Assembly (NCBI GenBank): GCA_943370175.1
Contig: CALRPU020000016.1
Location: forward strand, 1 to 64,000
DNA: 64,000 nucleotides
Direction of reading: 5' to 3'
DNA from: Ideonella_A intermedia_A
GTDB taxonomy: Bacteria; Pseudomonadota; Gammaproteobacteria; Burkholderiales; Burkholderiaceae_C
The notes under the pieces: generated by a model
The model's input: the letters and a program-made list of their open reading frames with translations, nothing else
Databases searched by the model: none
What the model was told of the DNA's origin: nothing
Translations under genes and position numbers: made by a program
Shown: positions 25,046-33,267 of the stretch, piece by piece
Layout of the letters: every line of letters begins with the position of its first letter
Numbering within the stretch: position 1 is the first letter of the stretch

Positions 25046-27388
25046 TCACAGGTCGAAGCGCAGCTCGGCGTTGAAGGTGCGTTGCGGGTAGGGGTGGAAG
25101 GCCCAGTAGGTGCGGTTGTTCAGGTTGTCGATGCCGAAGGCGGCGGACCACTGTCGGTTGATGCGCAGCCTCACCCGCAGGTCGGCCACCAGGTAGTCGC
25201 TGAAGCCGGTGTAGGACGCGCCGTTCGGGTCGCTGTTGTCCAGTTGCCCGTACTGCTTGCCGCTGTAGCGCGCGCCCAGCGTGGCCGACCAGCGCTCGTT
25301 CAGCGCGTACGTGGCCACCGCGCTGGCCCGCCAGTCGGGCACGCGCGGCTGCCACTTGCCCACGCTGGCCGGGAACTTGTCGTTGCGGGTGATCTTCGAG
25401 TCGGCATAGGTCAGGCTGGCCGCCAGGTCCAGGCCGCGCAGGCCCCAGTCGCTGGTGGTCAGGGCCAGTTCCAGGCCGCGCGTGCGGATGGCGTCCACGT
25501 TCTGGATGTTGGTGACGTTGGGGGTCACCGTGACGTTGGTCTGCGAATACAGCGCGTCGCGGGTGCGTTCGATGAACAGGGTGCTGCGCAGCACGCCGTG
25601 CTCGCCCAGCGCGCGCTCGGCGCTGAGTTCGCTGGTCCACGAGCGTTCCGGCTTCAGGTTCGGGTCGTTGTTGATGACCTGGTTGGCCGACACCGACCCT
25701 TGGTACAGCTCCGACACCGTGGGGAAGCGCACCGCGCGGCCCAGCGAGGCCTTGAAGGTCCAGTCTGCATTGGCCTGGAAGGCCAGCGCCGCCTTGGGCG
25801 ACAGGTGGCTTTCGCTGCGCTCGCCCAGGCGGGCGCCGGACAAGCTGCCGTTGTAGGCCTCCCACCGCTCCAGGCGCGCGCCCAGCACGCTGCGCCACTG
25901 CGGCGCAAAGCGCCAGGTGTCCTGAAGCCAGGCGCTGCTCAGGCGCGTGTTGCCGGTGAAGCTGGACGCCTCGGTGGTGGGCGCCCCGGCGATCCAGTCG
26001 GCGGTGTTCAGCACCCGGCTGCGCAGGGCGAAGGCGTCGCGCTGCAGGCCGCCTTCCACCGTGTGGCCAGCGGCCAGCCCCGTGCCTTGAGGGCGCCAGA
26101 TGCCCTTCAAGGCCAGCGTGCTCCAGCCGGTGCCGTTCAGGTCGGTGAGGCGCCCGGCGCCGCCGTTGAGCGCCGCGGGCAGCGCCACGGTGGGCGCGCG
26201 CACCTGGTCGCGCCGGTAGTCGACGACGCTGGCGGCGGCCTCCCAGTCGAACACGCCGCGGGTGTGGGTTTTCAGGCTCAGGCCGTGGGTCACGTGCGAC
26301 AGGTCGGCCTGGCTGGCCGAGATGTCGGTGGCGGCCAGGGTGTAGCGCCGGCCGTTGACGTTCACGTCGCCGCTGTAGACCGGCGTGCCCGCCGCGTTGG
26401 CGATGAAGCTCTGCGCGGGGCGCTCGGCTTCGTTGCGCCAGGTGGCCAGCGTGTAGGTGGCGCGCAGGGTGGGGGTGAAGTCATAGGCCAGCTTGAGCTT
26501 CAGGTGGTCCTGCACGGTGTGCGTCTGGCTGGTGGCGGCGAACAGCAGCCAGTCCTGGTTGCGCGGGTTCTGACCGGCCACGGCGCCGGTGACCGGCGTG
26601 CCCTGGGTGCTCACCACGCCCTGCGACACCAGCTTGGTCGTGAAGGCGATGGGTTGGGCGTCGCTGTCCAGCCGGTTCAGGTTCAGGAACCACGACAGCG
26701 CGCCGGCCCGGTCGCCCAGCGAGGCGCTGAACTGGTGGCCGGAGAAGCGCTCGTTGGTGCCGTACAGGGCGTAGTTTTGGGTGAAGGCCTGCAGCTTGAC
26801 GTGGGCCTCGAAGCGCGTGGGCATGCGGGTCACGTAGTCGACGATGGCGCCGGCGGAGTTGCCCGAGTACGCGGCCGAGAACGGGCCGTACAGCACGTCC
26901 ACCCGTTCGATTTCCTCTGGCGTCACCAGGCCCCAGCGGGGGGTGAAGCTGGCGCCGTTGCCCAGCAGGTTGCTCAGCAGCACGCCGTCGGCGTAGACCA
27001 GCGAGCGCGCGCTGTTGCCGGTGCCCGAGGCGCGCGTGGCCAGCACCGCATGGTCGTAGTCGCCGATGTAGCGCTTGCGCACCAGCAGGCTGGGGAAGTA
27101 CTTCAGCGCGTCCTGCGCATCGGTGGCGTTGATGGACCGCTCCAGCTGCTGGCGGCCCATGCCCTCGGTGGTGGTGGGAATTTCCACCGGCAGGCTGGTG
27201 GGGCGGGTGGCGGTGACGGTGACGCGCTCCAGGTCGCGCGGGGTGGCGGTGGTGGCCGTGGCGGCAGTGGCGGTGGCGGTGGCCGCGGCCGTGTCGGTCT
27301 GGGCCAGGGTGGGGGCGGCGGCCAGGCCGCACAGGCTGGCGGCGGCCGCGCGGCGCAGGGCGTGGCGCCGGAAGGGGCGTGAAGTCAT
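25046..27388 (-). CDS. TonB-dependent outer-membrane receptor (probable copper type)
   Basis: A 780-residue TonB-dependent transporter: signal peptide (MTSRPFRRHALRRAAAAS and on), a low-complexity Ala/Thr segment near residues 25-45, a plug domain with the TonB-box-like region before QQLERSINATDAQDALKYFP, and a beta barrel ending in an aromatic-terminated strand (FNAELRFDL). The ligand cannot be read directly. The PCu(A)C chaperone downstream and the DUF2946 protein upstream point to copper, as in OprC-type loci. There is no cobalamin riboswitch or siderophore gene beside it. Confidence 0.9.
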   Translation of the reverse strand: MTSRPFRRHALRRAAAASLCGLAAAPTLAQTDTAAATATATAATATTATPRDLERVTVTATRPTSLPVEIPTTTEGMGRQQLERSINATDAQDALKYFPSLLVRKRYIGDYDHAVLATRASGTGNSARSLVYADGVLLSNLLGNGASFTPRWGLVTPEEIERVDVLYGPFSAAYSGNSAGAIVDYVTRMPTRFEAHVKLQAFTQNYALYGTNERFSGHQFSASLGDRAGALSWFLNLNRLDSDAQPIAFTTKLVSQGVVSTQGTPVTGAVAGQNPRNQDWLLFAATSQTHTVQDHLKLKLAYDFTPTLRATYTLATWRNEAERPAQSFIANAAGTPVYSGDVNVNGRRYTLAATDISASQADLSHVTHGLSLKTHTRGVFDWEAAASVVDYRRDQVRAPTVALPAALNGGAGRLTDLNGTGWSTLALKGIWRPQGTGLAAGHTVEGGLQRDAFALRSRVLNTADWIAGAPTTEASSFTGNTRLSSAWLQDTWRFAPQWRSVLGARLERWEAYNGSLSGARLGERSESHLSPKAALAFQANADWTFKASLGRAVRFPTVSELYQGSVSANQVINNDPNLKPERSWTSELSAERALGEHGVLRSTLFIERTRDALYSQTNVTVTPNVTNIQNVDAIRTRGLELALTTSDWGLRGLDLAASLTYADSKITRNDKFPASVGKWQPRVPDWRASAVATYALNERWSATLGARYSGKQYGQLDNSDPNGASYTGFSDYLVADLRVRLRINRQWSAAFGIDNLNNRTYWAFHPYPQRTFNAELRFDL

Positions 27389-27547
27389 GTCGTGGTCGAT
27401 CGGTGGCGCGGCCACACGGCGGGCCCGCCGATGTCGACGGCGGGCGCGCGGCCCGGCGCGACGGGCGTCGGGCCGGGGGCGGGGCGGGTGCGCGTGGGGG
27501 GAGACCGGCGCAGCGCGGGGCGCGTGCGGGCGGTCGGCGACGGCGGA

Positions 27548-27970
27548 TCAGGCCGCGGGCGGGGGGCCCTGCTTGAGGCGCGCCACCCACTGGGTGGTGG
27601 CGTCCGGGGAGGCGGTCGAGGCGCTGGCGCGCGCCGGGGGCGCCTGGCCTTGCTGCACGCTCGGCCACGGGCTGGGCGTTGGCTCGGCGGCGTTCAGGGC
27701 CAGCACGGCGGCCAGCACGCAGTGCTCGGCGCCGTGGGTCGTGCCGTGGTCGGCGGGCACGGGGGCGGTGTCGCCGCTGTCCACCTCGACGGTGGCCACG
27801 CCGTACACCGTGCAGACCTCGACCAGCGTCTTGCCCTGGCTGTGCGCCGCTGCGGTGGCCAACAGCGGCACGGCCGCCTTCAGCAGCAGCACCAGCGCCA
27901 GGCACCACATGACCGCCGCGCGCTGGCGCGGGGCCAGGCGGGTCAGGCGGAGCAGGGCGGGGCTTGACAT
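27548..27970 (-). CDS. DUF2946-family protein
   Basis: A protein of about 140 residues with one N-terminal hydrophobic segment (AAVMWCLALVLLLKAAVPLLA) and a later His/Cys motif (HGAEHCVLAAV), the pattern of DUF2946. These proteins often sit beside copper-type TonB receptors. The start at 27970 places the hydrophobic segment near the N-terminus; an upstream ATG at 28015 would add 15 residues. Neither has a good ribosome site. About 160 bp separate it from the TonB receptor on the same strand; that spacer is GC-rich and shows nothing recognisable. Confidence 0.72.
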   Translation of the reverse strand: MSSPALLRLTRLAPRQRAAVMWCLALVLLLKAAVPLLATAAAHSQGKTLVEVCTVYGVATVEVDSGDTAPVPADHGTTHGAEHCVLAAVLALNAAEPTPSPWPSVQQGQAPPARASASTASPDATTQWVARLKQGPPPAA

Positions 27971-28082
27971 GAACGGACGCGGTCGGGTGGCCTTGGGGAA
28001 AGCCGGTGGCAACATGAAACGGGGCGCATTGTGCCACCAGGGGCCGCGGCCGGCCGAGGCGGGCACGCCAGTGGCGCTGCGC

Positions 28083-28796
28083 TCACCAGGGCAGGCGCGC
28101 GCCGTCGTAAGCCAGGAACACTCCGGTGTCGTCGGCCGGCAGCGCGTTCAGCGCGGCCAGCATTTCGGCGGTGGCCTGCGCGGGGTCGCGGCCGATCTCG
28201 TCGCCGCGGAAAGGGCGCGACAAGCCCGAGCGCACCGTGCCCGGGTGCAGCGCCACCAGCGACGCGCCGGGGTGGGTGCGCCGCAGCTCGATGGCCGCCG
28301 TGCGCAGCAGCATGTTCAGCGCCGCCTTCGAGGCGCGGTAGCCGTACCAGCCGCCCAGGCGGTTGTCGCCGATGCTGCCCACCTTGGCCGACAACACGGC
28401 CAGCACGCTGCGCTGGCGGTCCAGTTGCGGGGCCAGGTGGCGCAGCACCAGCGCGGGGCCGATGGCGTTGACGCGGAACAGCGCCTCCAGCGACGGCGCG
28501 GCCAGGTCGGCCAGGCGTTTTTCGGGGCTCAGGCCCGGGCCGTGCAGCACGCCGGTGGCCACCAGCACCAGGTGCCAGGGCGCCTGGTCGCGCAGCGCCT
28601 GCGCGGCCTCGGCCACGCTGGCTTCGTCGGCGTAGTCGATGGCGGGGGTGGAGCCGCGGTGCAGGCCGGTGACGGCGGCGCAGCGCGGGTCGGCGCGCAA
28701 GTGGGCGCAGAAGGCTTCGCCGATGGCCCCGCTGGCACCGATCACCAGCGCGCGGTAGCCCTCGGGCAGGCGGTCCATCGTCAGCGGCGTGCTCAT
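28083..28796 (-). CDS. Short-chain dehydrogenase/reductase
   Basis: A 237-residue SDR with the NAD(P)-binding motif VIGASGAIGEAF near residue 18 and a classical Ser-Tyr-Lys site (SAKVGSIG, then WYGYRASKAALN). The pattern resembles CsgA/C-factor or sepiapterin-reductase-like SDRs; the substrate is unknown. Its start overlaps the stop of the upstream CDF transporter gene by 4 bp (ATGA), so the two are translationally coupled. Confidence 0.88.
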   Translation of the reverse strand: MSTPLTMDRLPEGYRALVIGASGAIGEAFCAHLRADPRCAAVTGLHRGSTPAIDYADEASVAEAAQALRDQAPWHLVLVATGVLHGPGLSPEKRLADLAAPSLEALFRVNAIGPALVLRHLAPQLDRQRSVLAVLSAKVGSIGDNRLGGWYGYRASKAALNMLLRTAAIELRRTHPGASLVALHPGTVRSGLSRPFRGDEIGRDPAQATAEMLAALNALPADDTGVFLAYDGARLPW

Positions 28797-29782
28797 GTGG
28801 GGTGGGGGTTCGGGTGGGGTGGGGTGCTTGCGGTGGCCGGGTCGTGGTCGCGGTCGGGGCGGCGCCAGGGGTCCACGTGGGTCATCACGTTGAGCACGCG
28901 GTGGCGCTGCATCACGCGGTTGCGCACGTCCACGGCGATGTCGTGGCCCTGTTCCACGCTCAGCGTGGCGTCGACCTCGATGTGGGCGTCGACGATCACC
29001 ATGTCGCCCATCTTGCGGGTGCGCAGGTCGTGGGCGGCGCGCACGCCGGCGGTCTGCAGCACGGTCTGGCGGATGGCGGCCTGCTCTTCTTCGTCCACCG
29101 CGCGGTCCATCAGGTCGTGCATCGCGTCCCAGCCGAATTGCCAGCCCATCTTGCACACCATGAAGCCGACGATCAGCGCCGCGATGGGGTCGAGGATCGG
29201 GTAGCCGGCCAGGTTGCCGACGATGCCAATGCCCACCACGAGCGACGAGGCCGCGTCCGAGCGCGCATGCCAGGCGTTGGCCACCAGCATGCTGGACTTG
29301 ACCCGCTTGGCCACGCTCAACATGTAGCGAAACAGCAGCTCCTTGCTGACCAGGGCCGCGCCCGCCACCCACAGCGCCACCGAGTGCACCGTGGGCACGG
29401 TGTCCGGCGACTGAAGCTTTTGCGCGGCGGCGATCAGCATGCCGGTGCCCACGCCCAGCAGGATCAAGCCCAGCACCAGCGAGGCCGCGGTCTCGTAGCG
29501 TTGGTGGCCGTAGGGGTGGTCCTCGTCCGCGTCTTTCTGGCTGAAGTGGTTGGCCACCAGCACCACGAAGTCCGACACCAGGTCGGACAGCGAGTGCAGG
29601 CCGTCGGCCACCAGTGCCTGCGATTTCGACAACACCCCGACCGTGATCTGCACCGTGGTCAGCAGCACGTTGACGGCCACGCTGACCCAGGTGCTGCGCG
29701 ACGCCGCGGCGGCGCGCTCGGCCGGGCGGATCGGGCCGTCGTCGGGGTCGTCCAGAACGTTGGGGCGGGCGGGCAGGCTCAT
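28793..29782 (-). CDS. Cation diffusion facilitator (metal efflux)
   Basis: A 329-residue CDF-family antiporter that exports divalent metals such as zinc, iron or cobalt in exchange for protons. The metal-site motifs are HSLSD (His63, Asp67) in helix 2 and HARSD in helix 5. About six membrane helices precede a cytoplasmic domain with the His/Asp-rich dimer site (VDAHIEVD). The HxxxD/HxxxD arrangement is the zinc-type one, but selectivity is not certain. The His/Pro-rich tail is unusual. Confidence 0.92.
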   Translation of the reverse strand: MSLPARPNVLDDPDDGPIRPAERAAAASRSTWVSVAVNVLLTTVQITVGVLSKSQALVADGLHSLSDLVSDFVVLVANHFSQKDADEDHPYGHQRYETAASLVLGLILLGVGTGMLIAAAQKLQSPDTVPTVHSVALWVAGAALVSKELLFRYMLSVAKRVKSSMLVANAWHARSDAASSLVVGIGIVGNLAGYPILDPIAALIVGFMVCKMGWQFGWDAMHDLMDRAVDEEEQAAIRQTVLQTAGVRAAHDLRTRKMGDMVIVDAHIEVDATLSVEQGHDIAVDVRNRVMQRHRVLNVMTHVDPWRRPDRDHDPATASTPPHPNPHPT

Positions 29783-29985
29783 GGGGCGTCACCATACCCC
29801 GTTCACCTGAAGCCGGTGTGAACCACCGGGGCTGCAGGCCCAAGATGTCCCACTGGTCATTTCGAGAGCAGTCTGTCGAAACGCCAGTGGAATCAAGGGC
29901 TTGCGCTGTCCATCCCCGCCTTGTGTACGCAGTTGTCCACAGTTTGGCGGAACAACTTTCGTTCCGCCAGGCGGGCCATCCAGCC

Positions 29986-30999
29986 TTACTGCTTGGCGCC
30001 TTCGGTCAGGCGACGGCCCAGGCCGACGGCGTACGGGGCGGCGCGGGCGGCCAGCATCGGGTCGGTCGACGGTTCCACGCCCTTGGGCAGCGCCATCGGG
30101 TTGTAGGTGATCGTCACGCACGGGCCGGTCGAATCGGCGGCCACCGACTTCACCGTCAAGCGGCCGAGGTTGACCTTCTTGCGGTCGTCGGGCAGCGGCA
30201 CGACGGCGCTGTCGATCTTGTCGCCGGCTTGAGCCAGTTGCAGGTTGAAGTCGAAGGCCACGCCGCCAGCGGCCACGCGCTCACGCAGGTCGGCGAGCAG
30301 GAAGTCGGGGCCCTTGGCTTTGGCTTCGTCGTCGCTCAGACCTTGCGTGCCACCCACCGGCTCGAAAATCCACTTGCCGAACTGCTTCTTGCCGCTGGCG
30401 TCCACGAAGGCGAAGGCGTGCACGCCCCAGTAGTTGACCTTGCCGAAGCTGGCCGGCACCGGCTGGCTGGCGAAGTACTTGCCCTGCAGCAGCACCTCGG
30501 GGTTCGCGTCGGCGAAGGCCTTGATCTTGTCCGGGTTCGGCTTCTTGGTCTCGGGGTCCGGGCCCAGGGATTCCAGGCGGCCCAGGAACTGTTCCGGCGT
30601 GGCCGCGCCGAACACCGGCGCGGAGATGTTGCCCATCTGCCAGACCTCACCACCCGGCAGATCGAACTGCAGCGCCAGGTTGCGCTGGCTCTTGGCGTTG
30701 TCCGGGGCCTTGGGGTTGGCGCCGCCCACCGAGAAGCGCGCGATCACCGGCACCGGCTTGCCACTGAAGGCGGTCGAGGTGGACAGGGCCCGGCCCTCGG
30801 CGCTGCCGACGAATTCGGCCGTGGCGCACACGCCCTTGGCGCCCGAGCGGCGGAAGCCCTCGAACTTGCCGAAGGTGCTCTCGAAGGTGTTGACGAACTT
30901 GTTGGGGTCGACCTGCGAGAACGCGGGCGCGCTGAAGGTGGTGGCGGCGCAGGCGATGGCCGTCAACAACAGCCCGGACGTGGTAGCGACAGTGTTCAT
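29986..30999 (-). CDS. Exported catalase-fold heme protein (SrpA-like) without the distal His
   Basis: A 337-residue member of the small catalase-related peroxidase group with a signal peptide (MNTVATTSGLLLTAIACAA, cleavage near Ser28), so it acts in the periplasm. The proximal heme-Tyr region is present (ARAAPYAVGLGRR near the C-terminus). At the distal site, where relatives read RRNHAKG, this protein reads RRSGAKG, so the catalytic His is replaced by Gly53. Normal catalase activity is therefore doubtful; a heme carrier, peroxidase or NO-related role is possible. The start at 30999 gives a proper signal peptide. Confidence 0.85.
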   Translation of the reverse strand: MNTVATTSGLLLTAIACAATTFSAPAFSQVDPNKFVNTFESTFGKFEGFRRSGAKGVCATAEFVGSAEGRALSTSTAFSGKPVPVIARFSVGGANPKAPDNAKSQRNLALQFDLPGGEVWQMGNISAPVFGAATPEQFLGRLESLGPDPETKKPNPDKIKAFADANPEVLLQGKYFASQPVPASFGKVNYWGVHAFAFVDASGKKQFGKWIFEPVGGTQGLSDDEAKAKGPDFLLADLRERVAAGGVAFDFNLQLAQAGDKIDSAVVPLPDDRKKVNLGRLTVKSVAADSTGPCVTITYNPMALPKGVEPSTDPMLAARAAPYAVGLGRRLTEGAKQ

Positions 31000-31261
31000 T
31001 CTTGGATCCTCGTGGTGGTTTGGGGGTCGAAGCAAGCCAGTCGACGCCTGGCCCGACCCAGGGCACTACGCGCCGGCCACCGATTTGGTTGCAGTCTCGA
31101 CGCGAAGATTTGAGCACCCCGGGCGGCAGGCTGACGCCTGTCTGCGGCAAAGTCGTGCGGCGTGGTGGGTTCTTACACCGCCGATCACCCTGCTGGGCGC
31201 CCGCCTTGGACCGCGCGCGGACAATCGCGTCCTGACATCAGCGCCACATTGGAGAAACGCC

Positions 31262-31765
31262 ATGGCTGAACAACGCGCCATCCTCGCCGGAGGATGCTTC
31301 TGGGGCATGCAGGACCTGATCCGCCGCCGCGAGGGCGTCGTGTCCACCCGCGTCGGCTACACCGGCGGCGACGTGCCCAACGCCACCTACCGCCACCACG
31401 GCACCCACGCCGAGGCCATCGAAATCGTCTTCGACCCGGCCCGCATCAGCTACCGGACCATCCTGGAGTTCTTCTTCCAGATCCATGACCCGACCACGCT
31501 GAACCGACAGGGCAACGACCGTGGCTTGTCCTACCGCTCGGGCATCTATTACCTGGACGATGCGCAAAAGCAGGTGGCGCTGGACACCATCGCCGACGTC
31601 AACGCCTCCGGCCTGTGGCCGGGCAAGGTCGTGACCGAGCTGGCCCCGGCCGGTCCCTTCTGGGAAGCCGAACCCGAGCACCAGGACTACCTGGAACGCT
31701 ACCCGAACGGCTACACCTGCCACCACGTGCGTCCCGATTGGAAGCTGCCGGCCCGCACGGCCTGA
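31262..31765 (+). CDS. msrA: Peptide methionine sulfoxide reductase A
   Basis: Reduces the S-epimer of methionine sulfoxide in proteins. The 167-residue cytoplasmic enzyme has the catalytic GCFWG motif at residues 11-15 and the TGGDVPNATY and QGNDRGLSYRS signatures. The start follows a GGAG site. It is divergent from the catalase-fold gene across about 260 bp without recognisable motifs and lies upstream of the exported NTF2-like gene, both consistent with a redox-stress neighbourhood. Confidence 0.96.
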   Translation: MAEQRAILAGGCFWGMQDLIRRREGVVSTRVGYTGGDVPNATYRHHGTHAEAIEIVFDPARISYRTILEFFFQIHDPTTLNRQGNDRGLSYRSGIYYLDDAQKQVALDTIADVNASGLWPGKVVTELAPAGPFWEAEPEHQDYLERYPNGYTCHHVRPDWKLPARTA

Positions 31766-31819
31766 GGCCTGCTGCGCAGGGTGGGGCATGGCGTGGCGCC
31801 GCACGACGGGGGCTGCGGC

Positions 31820-31863
31820 TGTCATGCCGCGTTCATCTCGCCTTCATGCGCCGCTCACGCCGC
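31820..31863 (+). promoter_or_regulatory. Four-unit 11-bp direct-repeat array (response-regulator site)
   Basis: Four hexamers spaced exactly 11 bp apart: TGTCAT (31820), GTTCAT (31831), CTTCAT (31842) and GCTCAC (31853). This periodicity is typical of OmpR/PhoB-family regulators, which bind head-to-tail. The array lies 65-108 bp upstream of the exported-protein gene. A matching array precedes the histidine-kinase gene at 34942-34980, so the adjacent two-component system is the likely regulator. Confidence 0.75.
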
Positions 31864-31927
31864 GGCGCGCGGGTGTTCATCGGGTCGCGTTGCAATGGGT
31901 GGGTCCCAACCACACAGGAGTTGCAAC

Positions 31928-32491
31928 ATGACCCACCCCTTCACCATTGCCCGCAAAACGGGTGTTGTGCTGGCCCTGGGCCTGGCGTTCGCCGGTGCCG
32001 CATCGGCGACTTCCGGTGCGCGCATCACCGAGGCCGAGGTGCTGGCCGCCCAGAAGGCCTGGGGCGACGCCCTGGTCAACATCAGCAAGGCCTACGACGA
32101 GGGCGGCATCGACAAGGCCCGTCAACTGGCCGACAAGGTGCTCGACGGCGCCTACGGCTACCAGCAAGGCCCGGTGTTGTTCAAGCCGACGTTGACGGTG
32201 TCGCCGCAAACCTTCCGCACCACCAAGGACGGTGCGCTCGCCTACTTTGTGGGTGGCGACAGCCGCTACCCGTCCGACACCGGCTTCGCGCTGAAGGGCT
32301 GGCGCCAGGTGGACGTGAACAACACCGGCGTGCTGATCAACGGCGACACCGCCACGACCATGGGCAACGTCACGATGACCGACAAGAACGGCAAACGCAC
32401 CACGGTCGACAAGACCTGGACGTTCAAGAAGGACGACAAGGGCCAGCTGCGCATCGTGGTGCACCACTCGTCGCTGCCGTACCAGAACTGA
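31928..32491 (+). CDS. Exported NTF2/SnoaL-like protein
   Basis: A 187-residue protein with a clear signal peptide (cleavage after AGAASA near residue 25) and a mature domain that looks like a SnoaL/NTF2 cone fold (AQKAWGDALVNISKAYDEGG, then WTFKKDDKGQLRIVVHHSS). Similar proteins are sometimes labelled phosphoribosyl-AMP cyclohydrolase in databases, which the sequence does not support. The function is unknown. An AGGAG site sets the start. The repeat array upstream indicates control by the downstream two-component system, so it is probably that system's effector. Confidence 0.8.
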   Translation: MTHPFTIARKTGVVLALGLAFAGAASATSGARITEAEVLAAQKAWGDALVNISKAYDEGGIDKARQLADKVLDGAYGYQQGPVLFKPTLTVSPQTFRTTKDGALAYFVGGDSRYPSDTGFALKGWRQVDVNNTGVLINGDTATTMGNVTMTDKNGKRTTVDKTWTFKKDDKGQLRIVVHHSSLPYQN

Positions 32492-32547
32492 GGCCGACCG
32501 CGGGCCGCCGACCGCTGGCTTGGTCGTTGGCCCGGTCGTTGGCTTGG

Positions 32548-33267
32548 TCACCCGGGCGCGGTGCCCGGGGACTCCAGTCGGTACCCCATGCCGCGCACGG
32601 TGTGGATCAGCGGCGGGTCGAAGGGGTCGTCCACCTTGGCGCGCAGGCGCCGGATGTACACGTCCACCACATTGGTCAGCGGGTCCTGGCTCACGCCCCA
32701 CACGTTGGCCAGGATGCGCTCGCGACTGAACAACCGGCCCGGCGCGGACATCAGCAGTTCCAGCAGCGCCAGCTCGCGGGCCGTCATGGCGATGGCCGTG
32801 CCCGCGCGGCTGGCTTTCATCGTGTCGCGATCGAGCACCAGGTCGGCCACCTGCAGCCGCGCGGCCTGGGCGACCCGCAGCTCGCGCCCGCGGCGGCCCA
32901 GCGCGTCGATGCGGGCCAGCAGTTCTTCAAAGGCGAAGGGCTTGGTCAGGTAGTCGTCCGCGCCCAGGCGCAGGCCGGCCACGCGGTCGTCCACCGTGCC
33001 CATGGCGGTGAGCATCAGGATCGGCAGGGTGGCCGAAGCGCTGCGCAGCGCCTGGCAGATTTCCAGCCCGCTCAGGCCGGGCAGCATCAGGTCCAGCACC
33101 AGCACGGCCGGGCCATCGCCCTCGCGCAGGCCGCGGTCCAGCGCACGGGCCAGGGCCAGGCCGTCGGTGCCGTCGCGGCAGACCTCCACCACATGCCCTT
33201 CGGCGCTCAGGCCCCGGCGCAGGAAGTCGGCCACGCGCGGGTCGTCCTCGATCACCAGCACCTTCAC
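32548..33267 (-). CDS. OmpR-family response regulator
   Basis: A 239-residue regulator with an N-terminal receiver (acidic pair IEDD, phospho-acceptor Asp59, Lys109 in LTKPF) and a C-terminal winged helix ending in HTVRGMGYRLE. It starts with GTG, which overlaps the stop of the kinase gene as GTGA, so the pair is translationally coupled. OmpR-type proteins bind direct repeats about 10-11 bp apart; the arrays at 31820 and 34942 fit this. The stimulus is unknown. Confidence 0.95.
   Translation of the reverse strand: MKVLVIEDDPRVADFLRRGLSAEGHVVEVCRDGTDGLALARALDRGLREGDGPAVLVLDLMLPGLSGLEICQALRSASATLPILMLTAMGTVDDRVAGLRLGADDYLTKPFAFEELLARIDALGRRGRELRVAQAARLQVADLVLDRDTMKASRAGTAIAMTARELALLELLMSAPGRLFSRERILANVWGVSQDPLTNVVDVYIRRLRAKVDDPFDPPLIHTVRGMGYRLESPGTAPG

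Noticed and set aside
24857..27382. 841-codon open frame on the plus strand
   Set aside because: Antisense shadow of the TonB receptor, rich in Gly/Val/Ala/Gln without motifs or a ribosome site.
29855..29885. TTTCGA/TCGAAA inverted repeat as a dispersed intergenic repeat
   Set aside because: Only one copy is visible in the window, so repeat-family status cannot be judged.
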